From NCBI RefSeq assembly GCF_016648105.1, contig NZ_JACVVE010000013.1, positions 62,001-126,000 of the forward strand: DNA of 64,000 bases. Direction: 5' to 3'. Shown in pieces: positions 36,549 to 46,727 of this stretch. The notes under the pieces were generated by a model. It made no database searches. It was not told the origin of the DNA and saw only the letters and a list, made by a program, of their open reading frames with translations. The position numbers and the translations under genes were made by a program. This DNA comes from Pseudomonas sp. S31 (lineage in GTDB: Bacteria > Pseudomonadota > Gammaproteobacteria > Pseudomonadales > Pseudomonadaceae). Position 1 is the first letter of the stretch, and the number at the start of each line of letters is the position of its first letter.

Positions 36549-38240
36549 ATGTTTCTCTCTCGTTGGCTCCCAGGCCTTGCCAACCTCCTGCACTACCGCC
36601 GCGAGTGGTTCTCTGCCGATGTCCAGGCCGGGCTTTCGGTCGCGGCCATCCAGATTCCCATCGCCATCGCCTACGCGCAGATCGTCGGCCTGCCACCGCA
36701 GTACGGCCTGTATGCCTGTGTGCTGCCGATGATGGTCTACGCCCTGGTGGGCAGCTCCCGTCAGTTGATGGTCGGCCCCGATGCCGCCACCTGCGCGATG
36801 ATCGCCGGCGCCGTGGCGCCGCTGGCCATGGGTGATGTACAGCGCATCGCGGACCTGGCGGTGATCGTCACGGTGCTGGTGGGGGTGATGCTGATCGCCG
36901 CTGGCGTGGCTCGGGCCGGCTTCATCGCCAGCTTCTTCTCACGGCCGATTCTCATCGGCTATCTCAACGGGATCGGCCTGAGCCTGATCGCCGGGCAGTT
37001 GTCCAAGGTGGTGGGCTTCAAGATCGAGGGCGACGGTTTCATCCTCAGCCTGATCAACCTTCTCCAGCGGCTGGACGAAATCCACTGGCTGAGCCTGGCC
37101 ATCGGACTGGGTGGGCTGGCCCTGTTGATCGGGCTACCACGGCGCTACCCTCGCCTGCCTGCGGCGCTGGTCACGGTGGCGCTATTCACCCTGCTGGCCG
37201 GCCTGTTCGGCCTCGACCGCTTCGGCGTCGCGGTGCTCGGCAAGGTACCGGCGGGCATCCCAGAACTGGCTTGGCCACAGACCAACCTGGCGGAAATGAA
37301 AAGCCTGATGCGTGATGCCCTGGGCATCGCCACAGTGAGTTTTTGCAGCGCCATGCTCACCGCGCGCAGCTTCGCCGCTCGGCATGGTTACGCGATCAAC
37401 GCCAACCATGAGTTCGTCGCCCTCGGCGTCAGCAACCTGGCCGCCGGCATCTCCCAGGGCTTCGCTATCAGCGGCGCCGACTCACGTACGGCGGTCAACG
37501 ACATGGTCGGCGGCAAGAGCCAGCTGGTGGGAATCATCGCCGCGCTGGTGATCGCCCTGATCCTGCTGTTCTTCACTGCGCCCATGGCGTGGATCCCGCA
37601 GGCGGCACTGGGTGCAGTGTTGCTGATGGCCGGCTGGGGGCTGATCGATATCAAGTCGCTGCCGTTGATCCGGCGCCTGAGCCGCTTCGAGTTCTGGCTG
37701 TGCCTGGTAACCACCGCTGGCGTCCTTGGCCTGGGTGTGTTGCCCGGCATCGTGTTCGCGGTGACCCTGGCGATCCTGCGCCTGCTGTACAGCATCTACC
37801 AACCGACGGACGCGGTCCTGGGCTGGTTGCCCGGCACCGAGGGTCAGGTGGACATCCGCAAACACCCCGAAGCACGAACCGTCCCGGGGCTGGTGGTGTA
37901 CCGCTTCGATGACGCGATCCTGTTCTTCAATGCCGACTACTTCAAGATGCGCCTGCTCGAAGCCATGAAGAGCCAGGAAAAACCCCAGGTGGTGCTGTTC
38001 GATGCCGAGGCGGTGACCGATATCGACGTCAGCGGCATCGCTGCCCTGCGCGAAGTGCGCGACACCCTCATCGCCCAGGGTATTTACTTCGCCATCGCCC
38101 GCGCCCGCGGGACCTTCCTGCGCATGCTGGTGCGCTCTGGGATGGCGCGGGAAATGGAGGAAAAGCTGTTGTTCGGCTCGGTGCGCGCGGGGATTCGGGC
38201 GTATCGGGTGTGGCGCAATCGGCAGCGGCAGGAGGCGTAG
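36549..38240 (+). CDS. SulP-family anion transporter with STAS domain
   Basis: 563 residues from the ATG at 36549, 6 nt after AGAAAGGA; the ATG at 36543 directly touches that ribosome-binding site and is less likely. About 10-12 membrane segments begin with SVAAIQIPIAIAYAQIVGLP and YGLYACVLPMMVYALVGSSR, the SulP signature. A C-terminal STAS domain (about 430-545) contains VVYRFDDAILFFNADYF and DAEAVTDIDVSGI. Substrate may be sulfate, bicarbonate or a dicarboxylate; the sequence alone does not say. Confidence 0.92.
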   Translation: MFLSRWLPGLANLLHYRREWFSADVQAGLSVAAIQIPIAIAYAQIVGLPPQYGLYACVLPMMVYALVGSSRQLMVGPDAATCAMIAGAVAPLAMGDVQRIADLAVIVTVLVGVMLIAAGVARAGFIASFFSRPILIGYLNGIGLSLIAGQLSKVVGFKIEGDGFILSLINLLQRLDEIHWLSLAIGLGGLALLIGLPRRYPRLPAALVTVALFTLLAGLFGLDRFGVAVLGKVPAGIPELAWPQTNLAEMKSLMRDALGIATVSFCSAMLTARSFAARHGYAINANHEFVALGVSNLAAGISQGFAISGADSRTAVNDMVGGKSQLVGIIAALVIALILLFFTAPMAWIPQAALGAVLLMAGWGLIDIKSLPLIRRLSRFEFWLCLVTTAGVLGLGVLPGIVFAVTLAILRLLYSIYQPTDAVLGWLPGTEGQVDIRKHPEARTVPGLVVYRFDDAILFFNADYFKMRLLEAMKSQEKPQVVLFDAEAVTDIDVSGIAALREVRDTLIAQGIYFAIARARGTFLRMLVRSGMAREMEEKLLFGSVRAGIRAYRVWRNRQRQEA

Positions 38241-38375
38241 GCCTGGCTGGGAAATGGCCTACATTGCTCTCGGAAAGAGAGGCTGTTCTGGAGGGGTGCG
38301 ATCGCCTAGCTTGGGTCAACCACGCCAACGAAGCGATGGTCTCTTCTTTCCAAGTAGCGCTGGGCCACCAGAAGC

Positions 38376-38390
38376 TACGCCAATGGCGTA
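38376..38390 (+). promoter_or_regulatory. Palindromic operator candidate of the higBA-type pair
   Basis: TACGCC-AAT-GGCGTA, perfect 6-bp arms, ending 9 nt before the toxin start codon. Antitoxins of this family repress their own promoter through such dyads. No Shine-Dalgarno is visible between it and the ATG, so a leaderless or weakly translated toxin message is possible. Confidence 0.6.
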
Positions 38391-38399
38391 TGTCGTGCT

Positions 38400-38714
38400 A
38401 TGCTTTTTATCGAAACGCCCCTGTTTACCAAACAGGTGAGAGAACTTCTCGACGACGATACTTATCGTCTGTTGCAAATCAGGTTGATGGTATCGCCTGA
38501 TGCCGGGGATCTGATCGAAGGAACGGGTGGGCTACGTAAAGTACGTGTTGCCAGCAAAGGCCATGGGAGGCGCGGCGGAGCCAGAGTCATCTATTACCAC
38601 TTCACTGCCAAGACCCAGATTGCACTGCTTTTCATCTACCCCAAAAACGAGCAACCAGACCTGGCTACAGATCAACGTAAAGCCCTCAAAAACATCATCG
38701 ACCGCTGGAGGTAG
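38400..38714 (+). CDS. HigB-like (RelE superfamily) toxin
   Basis: 104 residues. The fold and motifs follow Vibrio cholerae HigB2: DAGDLIEGTGGLRKVRVASK, GRRGGARVIYYHF and ALLFIYPKNEQPDL. The Lys/Arg residues in RKVRVASKGHGRRGG are those expected to bind and cut mRNA on the ribosome. The antitoxin gene follows after 2 nt, in the toxin-first order typical of higBA. Confidence 0.9.
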   Translation: MLFIETPLFTKQVRELLDDDTYRLLQIRLMVSPDAGDLIEGTGGLRKVRVASKGHGRRGGARVIYYHFTAKTQIALLFIYPKNEQPDLATDQRKALKNIIDRWR

Positions 38715-38716
38715 AC

Positions 38717-39004
38717 ATGAGCACGTTTTTCGAAGAGCTGATGGAAAGCGTCCAGCAGATGGACGATGTAACCCGAGGAAAGTGCCCACCTTCGCGGGTT
38801 TTTGAGATCGACGCGCTTCAGGTCAGGAGCATTCGCAAATCGACAGGTTTGTCCCAGGCGCGCTTCGCTGAGATGATCGACGTGCAGGTTGCAACGCTGC
38901 GCAACTGGGAACAGGGCCGGCGAGAGCCGACCGGTCCAGCCAAGGCGTTGCTACGCGCCATTCGTAATGATCCCGATCATGTACTCAAAGCATTGGCCCA
39001 TTGA
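38717..39004 (+). CDS. HigA-like antitoxin
   Basis: 95 residues. An N-terminal toxin-binding segment (MSTFFEELMESVQQMDDV) is followed by an Xre-type helix-turn-helix, LSQARFAEMIDVQVATLRNW, then EQGRREPTGPAKALL. It should neutralise the toxin and repress the operon. Closely spaced after the toxin gene. Confidence 0.9.
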   Translation: MSTFFEELMESVQQMDDVTRGKCPPSRVFEIDALQVRSIRKSTGLSQARFAEMIDVQVATLRNWEQGRREPTGPAKALLRAIRNDPDHVLKALAH

Positions 39005-39121
39005 TTCATCGATGAACTACCTGGCCCCATCGCTACAGGGCTACAGATGACGACATTGGCCGCATAACCCGCACAGCATGCTAAAGTCCCCGCCGTTCCC
39101 GCTCCACCGAATGGACCCCGC

Positions 39122-40132
39122 ATGCCAGCCCTCGACGCCCGACTCGCCACTTGGCCAGAACTCGACCAACGCCACCCCTGCGACGCCCTGCTGCTCGGCA
39201 ACGGTGCCAGCCGCGCGCTGTGGAAGCCGTTCGGCTACTTCTCGCTGTTCGAGGAGGCCCAGCGCGCGGGCCGCAAGAAGGGCCTTGGCGTCAGCGACCA
39301 GGCGTTGTTCAAGTCCCTGGGCAGCGAGTTGTTCGAGCCATTGTTGAGCACCCTGAACCACACCGTGCGCGCCAACGCCGCGCTGGCCATCAACTCCACC
39401 GCACCGCTGAACCGCTACTACTCGATCAAGGAAGCGCTGATCCATGCCGTGCGCACGGTGCACCTGCCGTGGCCGCTGATGCCAACTGCCAGCCTGGCGG
39501 CGATCAACCAGGCCTTGCGCAACTATCGCAGCGTCTATACCAGCAACTACGACCTGATCCTGCCCTGGGCCATGCAGCACGCTCCGCAAGGCTTCGCCGC
39601 GCTGTTCGATGACGAAGGCTTCTTCGATGTGCGCCGTACCCGTAGCGAAGGCACCCGCGTCCTGCACCTGCACGGCGGCCTGCATCTGCTCAAGCTGCCC
39701 GACGGCAGCACCCGCCAGCGCAGCGCAGAAGCGGCCGAACTGCTGGAGGGCTTTGCCGTGAACATCCCCGGTGAGGTACCGCTGTTCATCAACGAAGAGC
39801 GCAGCGACGAGAAGCTGCGCGCCATCCGCAGCTCTGACTACCTGGCCTGGTGCCTCGGCCAGCTGGCGCAGGAAAGCCAGGGTATGTGCCTGTTCGGCCA
39901 GCATCTGGACAGCAGCGACCAGCACCTGCTCGAAGCGATACGCCAGGCACGGCCGGCGCACCTGTGCATCGCCATCCGGCCCTTGAGCGAAGCGTCGGTG
40001 ATCAACCAGAAGCAGCATTTCGTCGACCGCTTCGGTGACCTGCGGGCGACCACCTTGCACTTCTTCGACGCCAGCACGCATCCCCTGGGAGCGGCTGCAC
40101 TGGCGATCGAGGCGCCAGCAGGGCAGCGCTGA
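39122..40132 (+). CDS. DUF4917-type protein with SIR2-like motifs
   Basis: 336 residues, cytoplasmic. Three motifs in SIR2 order are visible: a glycine loop LLLGNGASRALW (24-34), TSNYDLILPWA (140-150, the TxNxD type), and LHLHGGLHLL (181-190, with candidate catalytic His). The C-terminal half has CLFGQHLDSSDQHLLEAI, which also recurs in SIR2-like defence proteins ('the entity is reachable on its own' type of final strand). I recall the family as DUF4917 but cannot verify this. It lies between two toxin-antitoxin-type pairs. Function unknown; an NAD-dependent role in defence is an inference. Confidence 0.65.
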   Translation: MPALDARLATWPELDQRHPCDALLLGNGASRALWKPFGYFSLFEEAQRAGRKKGLGVSDQALFKSLGSELFEPLLSTLNHTVRANAALAINSTAPLNRYYSIKEALIHAVRTVHLPWPLMPTASLAAINQALRNYRSVYTSNYDLILPWAMQHAPQGFAALFDDEGFFDVRRTRSEGTRVLHLHGGLHLLKLPDGSTRQRSAEAAELLEGFAVNIPGEVPLFINEERSDEKLRAIRSSDYLAWCLGQLAQESQGMCLFGQHLDSSDQHLLEAIRQARPAHLCIAIRPLSEASVINQKQHFVDRFGDLRATTLHFFDASTHPLGAAALAIEAPAGQR

Positions 40133-40146
40133 GTCGCCGTAAGGTA

Positions 40147-40659
40147 TTACCGCAGAGCGGCCTGAGTCGCCGGGTCGAAGACCCGTTCATAGGCATGGGC
40201 AACATTCACCGACCTGGCGACAGCCGCCAGGTCAATGACCTCCTGGCCAATGGCGTAGCTCCCCCGCGCCTGCAGCCATGCCAGCACCTCCACCAGATGC
40301 CACAGCGACGTGCTGCCTTCATGAATGGGCGCCGGGAAACTGTGCATGTGCGATAGCATCAACTTGCGCATGTTCTGGCGGGATACCCCAATGACATGCG
40401 CGATGTCGGTAAGCCCGACCAGGTCGGGCGTCGCTTCGATCAGGCGAGCGCTGGGTATTGCCGCTCTCACGTCATGCAGCGCGCTTTCGATGGCTTGCCT
40501 GGCAGATTGCGATTCGCGCACGAAGGCCAGCGCCAAGCGACCGGGTTGGCCGACTCCTACCACTGCATCGTCACAGCCGGCCTCCGCCAGCCGCTCAAGC
40601 AGCAGGTCGACGTCATCGTCTTCCTGGAGCTGGTATTTGAGGGTGAATTCGTACTCCAT
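40147..40659 (-). CDS. HTH protein paired with a HicA-like gene (putative antitoxin)
   Basis: 170 residues. The N-terminal 80 residues look like a small alpha/beta domain (MEYEFTLKYQLQEDDDVDLL; GCDDAVVGVGQPGRLALAF). A helix-turn-helix follows, LTDIAHVIGVSRQNMRKLML (about 104-123), and then a helical tail. It starts 5 nt after the HicA-like gene, so the two are one operon. The design of partner domain plus HTH is that of an antitoxin/repressor such as HicB, but the sequence is not a standard HicB. Confidence 0.65.
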   Translation of the reverse strand: MEYEFTLKYQLQEDDDVDLLLERLAEAGCDDAVVGVGQPGRLALAFVRESQSARQAIESALHDVRAAIPSARLIEATPDLVGLTDIAHVIGVSRQNMRKLMLSHMHSFPAPIHEGSTSLWHLVEVLAWLQARGSYAIGQEVIDLAAVARSVNVAHAYERVFDPATQAALR

Positions 40660-40664
40660 TGCTA

Positions 40665-40937
40665 CTACTCCTCACCTGCTGAGGGTACGGTGGTCGCCGG
40701 TCCCCGGGTGCAGTTGGTCACGATTCGCTTCAGTTGACGGGCGAAGTTTTCAGGTTTTTTCGGCGTGCACCAGATGCTGGTAATGCAGAACTCCCCACAT
40801 CGGCAATCGGCATCCTTAGAGGGGCAATACATCTTCCCCCAACAGTGCCCTCCTCCCGCTACGACTTTCCATCCTTGTGACTCAGCGTGCCTCAGGGCCT
40901 GCTCGACCTCCTTTCTGGCGTGACTGGGGCGGGACAT
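40665..40937 (-). CDS. HicA-like Cys-rich small protein (putative toxin)
   Basis: 90 residues from the ATG at 40937 (weak GAGAAG ribosome-binding site). The predicted order is helix (ARKEVEQALRHAESQGW), strand with GGGHCWGKMYCP, strand GEFCITSIWCTP, helix PENFARQLKRIVTNC. This is the small dsRBD-like arrangement of HicA toxins, with His31 where HicA has its catalytic His. Unlike HicA it has seven cysteines (32, 38, 45, 47, 51, 57, 76), so a metal site is possible. First gene of the pair, behind a perfect palindrome. Confidence 0.6.
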   Translation of the reverse strand: MSRPSHARKEVEQALRHAESQGWKVVAGGGHCWGKMYCPSKDADCRCGEFCITSIWCTPKKPENFARQLKRIVTNCTRGPATTVPSAGEE

Positions 40938-40970
40938 GCATCTTCTCAAGCGTGGGCCCAACAGCCCGAA

Positions 40971-40986
40971 GTTGTCAACTGACAAC
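40971..40986 (-). promoter_or_regulatory. Palindromic operator candidate of the HicA-like pair
   Basis: GTTGTCA-AC-TGACAAC: 7-bp perfect arms, 34 nt before the start of the HicA-like gene. It fits autorepression by the HTH partner. TTGACA, a possible -35 box, is part of the palindrome on the minus strand. Confidence 0.6.
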
Positions 40987-41084
40987 CTTGAGCTGTTCCG
41001 AGCGGTGACGCCACACTACAGCGTCTTTAACCAAACCCGCCCACCCGTGGAGCACCTTCGGACGCTTCCCACAACAATTGCAGA

Positions 41085-42299
41085 TCAGATCAACCGATCA
41101 CCCCGCAGCAACGTCTCCAGGCAATGCTCGTGCACCCCATAGAACGCCTTCAACTGGGCAATCTTCTCCAGCATCTCAGCGTTATCCACCGGCTGGCGCC
41201 GCTTCACCGCAAGAATCATCTTGTTCTTGTTGGTGTGCTCCAGCGAAATGAACTCGAATACCTTGGTCTCGTAGCCACAGGCCTCCAGGTACAGCGCCCG
41301 CAGGCTGTCGGTCAGCATCTCGGCCTGCTGGCCCAGGTGCAGGCCGTATTGCAGCATCGGCTGCAACAGGCCCGGGCTTTGCAGTTGCGGGCGGATCTGT
41401 TTGTGGCAGCACGGCGAGCACATGATGATCGCGGCGTTGCAGCGGATGCCGGTATGGATGGCGTAGTCGGTGGCGATGTCGCAGGCATGCAGGGCGATCA
41501 TCACCTCGATGGCCTCCGGCACCACGCTGCGCACGTCGCCGCACAGGAACTCCAGCCCTGGGTGGTCCAGGCGCGCGGCGGCGGCGTTGCACAGGTCGAC
41601 CATGTCCTGGCGCAGTTCCACGCCGGTCACCTGGGCCTCACGGCCCAGGGTGTCGCGCAGGTAATCGTGCATGGCGAAGGTCAGGTAGCCTTTGCCCGAA
41701 CCGAAATCGGCCACGCGCAGCACCTGCTCCGACGCAACCGGCGCGCTGGCGAGGGCGTGATCGAAGACCTCGATGAACTTGTTGATCTGTTTCCATTTGC
41801 GCGACATGGCCGGAATCAGCGCGCCCTGCGCATCGGTCACGCCCAGATCGCGCAGGAATGGCCGTGACAGGTGCAGGTAGCGTTTCTTCTCGCGGTCGTG
41901 CGCAACCGATCCGACTGCCTCACGCGGCGCCTGGGCGCCATGGCGCTGGAGCATCGGCTTGCCCTTCTTGCTGAAGGTTAGCTGCAGCTCGCCGCCTTCG
42001 TCGAACAGGTGGGCATTGCGAAAACCCTCGGGCAGCAATTCGGCCACCAGCGCCTGGGCCTCGTCCAGCGGCAGATTGCGGGTGATGTCGCGGGTCTGAT
42101 GGCGGTAGACCAGCGACAGGCAGGGCTGGCCCTTGACTTGCAACGGCTTGGCGATGATGCGCTGCAGGGTCGGGTCGGAACCCACCGGGCGGGCCAGCAC
42201 CAGCTTGACCAGGGTGTTGCCATGCAGGGCAACGCTGAGTTGGTCGAGGAACTGGGCACGCGCATCCGGCGCGGTGAAAGCGGAAGTACGGGCGGACAT
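41085..42299 (-). CDS. SAM-dependent methyltransferase
   Basis: 404 residues from MSARTSAFTAP. The C-terminal half is a class I methyltransferase: VADFGSGKGYLTFAM (SAM loop, about 195-210), VTGVELRQDMVDLCN, and MIALHACDIATDYAIHTGI followed by CSPCCHKQIRP, as in the METTL25/'methyltransferase 32' group. The N-terminal half is a family-specific domain (about 1-150). An RNA substrate is plausible but unproven. Convergent or unrelated to its neighbours, so context does not help. Confidence 0.82.
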   Translation of the reverse strand: MSARTSAFTAPDARAQFLDQLSVALHGNTLVKLVLARPVGSDPTLQRIIAKPLQVKGQPCLSLVYRHQTRDITRNLPLDEAQALVAELLPEGFRNAHLFDEGGELQLTFSKKGKPMLQRHGAQAPREAVGSVAHDREKKRYLHLSRPFLRDLGVTDAQGALIPAMSRKWKQINKFIEVFDHALASAPVASEQVLRVADFGSGKGYLTFAMHDYLRDTLGREAQVTGVELRQDMVDLCNAAAARLDHPGLEFLCGDVRSVVPEAIEVMIALHACDIATDYAIHTGIRCNAAIIMCSPCCHKQIRPQLQSPGLLQPMLQYGLHLGQQAEMLTDSLRALYLEACGYETKVFEFISLEHTNKNKMILAVKRRQPVDNAEMLEKIAQLKAFYGVHEHCLETLLRGDRLI

Positions 42300-42555
42300 G
42301 GAAAGCAGATGCCTCGAATGACGGGAAGCGCGGTGCGCAATGCCGCGCATTCTACGTGCATGACCGGGCCAGGCGAAGGCCTTGGCGATGGGCGTGGCTG
42401 GCGATCGATACCGATACCTACTGCTGCAATGGATTCAGGCATAATCGCCCGCTGTCAGCATGCCCCTGGCATGAACAACAACAGCCGCCTGAACACTTCG
42501 CCCACGCGCGTAGCCCATTTGGATACGGCCCAAGGCCCCGACCACGGAATTCACG

Positions 42556-44844
42556 ATGAAACTGTCTTTGCTGGGCCTGGCCATGGGCCTGGCCACTCAG
42601 GCCGCCCTCGCCGCCCCGACCGCCCCGCCCCTGCAGGACAAGCAGGCCTTCATCGATCACCTCATCGGGCAGATGACCGAGGCCGAGAAAATCGGCCAGT
42701 TGCGCCTGATCAGCATCGGCCCGGAAATGCCCCGTGACAAGATCCGCGAGGAAATCGCTGCAGGTCGTATCGGCGGCACCTTCAATTCGCGCACCGCGCC
42801 CGAGAACCGGCCGATGCAGGACGCCGCCATGCGCAGCCGCCTGAAGATCCCGATGTTCTTCGCCTACGACACCGTCCACGGCGAACGCACGATCTTCCCA
42901 ATCGGCCTGGGCCTGGCCGCCACCTGGGACATGGACGCGATCGCCAAGGTCGGCCGCACCTCGGCGATCGAGGCGTCCGCCGACGCGCTGGACATGACCT
43001 TCGCGCCGATGGTCGACATTGCCCGTGACCCACGCTGGGGGCGCACCAGCGAAGGCTTCGGCGAGGATACCTATCTGACCTCGAAGATCGGCCAGGTGAT
43101 GGTCCGCTCATTCCAGGGCAGCAGCCCGGCCAACCCCGACAGCATCATGGCCATCGTCAAGCACTTCGCCCTGTACGGCGCGGTGGAAGGCGGGCGCGAC
43201 TACAACACGGTCGATATGAGCCTGCCGAAGATGTACAACGATTACCTGCCGCCCTACCGCGCCGCGCTCGACGCCGGGGCTGGCGGGGTGATGGTGGCGC
43301 TCAACTCGATCAACGGCGTGCCGGCTACTTCCAACACCTGGTTGATGAACGACCTGCTGCGCAAGCAATGGGGCTTCAAGGGCGTGACCATCAGCGACCA
43401 CGGAGCCATCCAGGAACTGATCCGCCATGGCGTCGCTCGCGATGGCCGCGAGGCCGCCAAGCTGGCGATCAAGGCCGGCATCGACATGAGCATGAACGAC
43501 ACCCTCTATGGCGAAGAGTTGCCGGGGTTGCTGAAGTCCGGTGAGGTGACCCAGGGCGAGCTGGACCAGGCGGTGCGCGAAGTACTCGGCGCCAAGTACG
43601 ACATGGGCCTGTTCAAAAATCCGTACGTACGTATCGGCAAGGCCGAGACCGACCTCAAGGACTACTACGGCGACGACCGCCTGCACCGCGAAGCCGCCCG
43701 CGACGTGGCACGGCGCAGCCTGGTGCTGCTGGAGAACCACAAGCAGACCCTGCCGTTGAAGAAGGCCGGGACCATCGCCCTGGTCGGGCCGCTGGCCGAT
43801 GCCCCCATCGACATGATGGGCAGCTGGGCCGCCGACGGCAAACCGATGCATTCGGTCACTGTCCGCGAAGGCCTGCGCCGCGCCCTGGAGGGCAAGGCCA
43901 AGCTGGTCTATGCCAAGGGCTCCAACGTCACGGGTGACAAGGCCATCCTCGACTACCTGAATTTCCTCAACTTCGATGCCCCGGAAATCGTCGACGACCC
44001 ACGCCCTGCCGCGGTGCTGATCGACGAAGCGGTCAAGGCCGCGAGGCAGTCCGACGTGGTGGTCGCCGTGGTCGGTGAATCGCGCGGCATGTCCCACGAG
44101 TCGTCGAGCCGCACCACCCTGGAAATCCCCGCCGTCCAGCGTGAGCTGATCAAGGCCCTGAAGGCCACCGGCAAGCCGTTGGTACTGGTGCTGATGAACG
44201 GTCGACCGCTGTCGATCGGCTGGGAGCGCGAGCAGGCCGATGCCATCCTGGAAACCTGGTTCGCCGGCACCGAGGGCGGCAACGCCATCGCCGACGTGCT
44301 GCTGGGCGACTACAACCCGTCGGGCAAACTGGCCATCACCTTCCCGCGTTCGGTCGGGCAGATCCCGATGTACTACAACCACACGCGCATTGGCCGACCG
44401 TTCACCCCAGGCAAACCCGGCAACTATACCTCGCAGTACTTCGAAGAACCGAACGGCCCGCTCTACCCATTCGGATACGGCCTGAGCTACAGCAACTTCG
44501 AGCTTTCGGACCTGACCCTGTCGAACGACAACCTCAAGCGTGGTGAAACCCTCGAGGCCAAGGTGACGGTCAAGAACACCGGCAAGCTGGAAGGCGAGAC
44601 GGTGGTGCAGCTGTACCTGCAGGATGTATCGGCGTCGATGAGCCGCCCGGTCAAGGAGCTGAAGAACTTCCAGAAGCTGATGCTCAAGGCGGGTGAGTCG
44701 CGAACCCTGACCTTCCGCATCAGCGAGGACGACCTGAAGTTCTACAATGGTCAGCTGCAGCGGGTGGCCGAACCTGGCGAGTTCAATGTCCAGGTCGGGT
44801 TGGATTCCGAGGCAGTTCAGCAAAAGAGCTTCGAACTGCTGTAA
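42556..44844 (+). CDS. bglX: Periplasmic beta-glucosidase BglX (GH3)
   Basis: 762 residues with a signal peptide (cleavage at ALA-APT). The GH3 N-domain has KHFALYGAVEGGRDYNTVDM and nucleophile Asp281 in VTISDHGAIQEL; the C-domain has VVAVVGESRGMSHESSSRTT and a fibronectin-III-like end (LKRGETLEAKVTVKNTGKLE). It cleaves beta-glucosides in the periplasm. An inverted REP pair follows. Confidence 0.96.
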   Translation: MKLSLLGLAMGLATQAALAAPTAPPLQDKQAFIDHLIGQMTEAEKIGQLRLISIGPEMPRDKIREEIAAGRIGGTFNSRTAPENRPMQDAAMRSRLKIPMFFAYDTVHGERTIFPIGLGLAATWDMDAIAKVGRTSAIEASADALDMTFAPMVDIARDPRWGRTSEGFGEDTYLTSKIGQVMVRSFQGSSPANPDSIMAIVKHFALYGAVEGGRDYNTVDMSLPKMYNDYLPPYRAALDAGAGGVMVALNSINGVPATSNTWLMNDLLRKQWGFKGVTISDHGAIQELIRHGVARDGREAAKLAIKAGIDMSMNDTLYGEELPGLLKSGEVTQGELDQAVREVLGAKYDMGLFKNPYVRIGKAETDLKDYYGDDRLHREAARDVARRSLVLLENHKQTLPLKKAGTIALVGPLADAPIDMMGSWAADGKPMHSVTVREGLRRALEGKAKLVYAKGSNVTGDKAILDYLNFLNFDAPEIVDDPRPAAVLIDEAVKAARQSDVVVAVVGESRGMSHESSSRTTLEIPAVQRELIKALKATGKPLVLVLMNGRPLSIGWEREQADAILETWFAGTEGGNAIADVLLGDYNPSGKLAITFPRSVGQIPMYYNHTRIGRPFTPGKPGNYTSQYFEEPNGPLYPFGYGLSYSNFELSDLTLSNDNLKRGETLEAKVTVKNTGKLEGETVVQLYLQDVSASMSRPVKELKNFQKLMLKAGESRTLTFRISEDDLKFYNGQLQRVAEPGEFNVQVGLDSEAVQQKSFELL

Positions 44845-44863
44845 CTGAAAAGGTCGCCTGTAA

Positions 44864-44938
44864 CGGCCTCTTCGCGGGGCAAGCCCGCTCCCACAGGTAG
44901 AGATATTGTGGGAGCGGGCTGGCCCCGCGAAGAGGCCG
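44864..44938. repeat. Inverted REP pair after bglX
   Basis: GGCCTCTTCGCGGGGCAAGC and the following bases to 44895 face an almost exact complement from 44907 to 44938; the arms differ at one position in the AAGC/GGCC centre. It separates bglX from dctB. Confidence 0.85.
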
Positions 44939-44969
44939 GGCCTGACATCCCTCTACCCGGATCCGTCCC

Positions 44970-46720
<1,751 letters not shown>

Positions 46721-46727
<7 letters not shown>

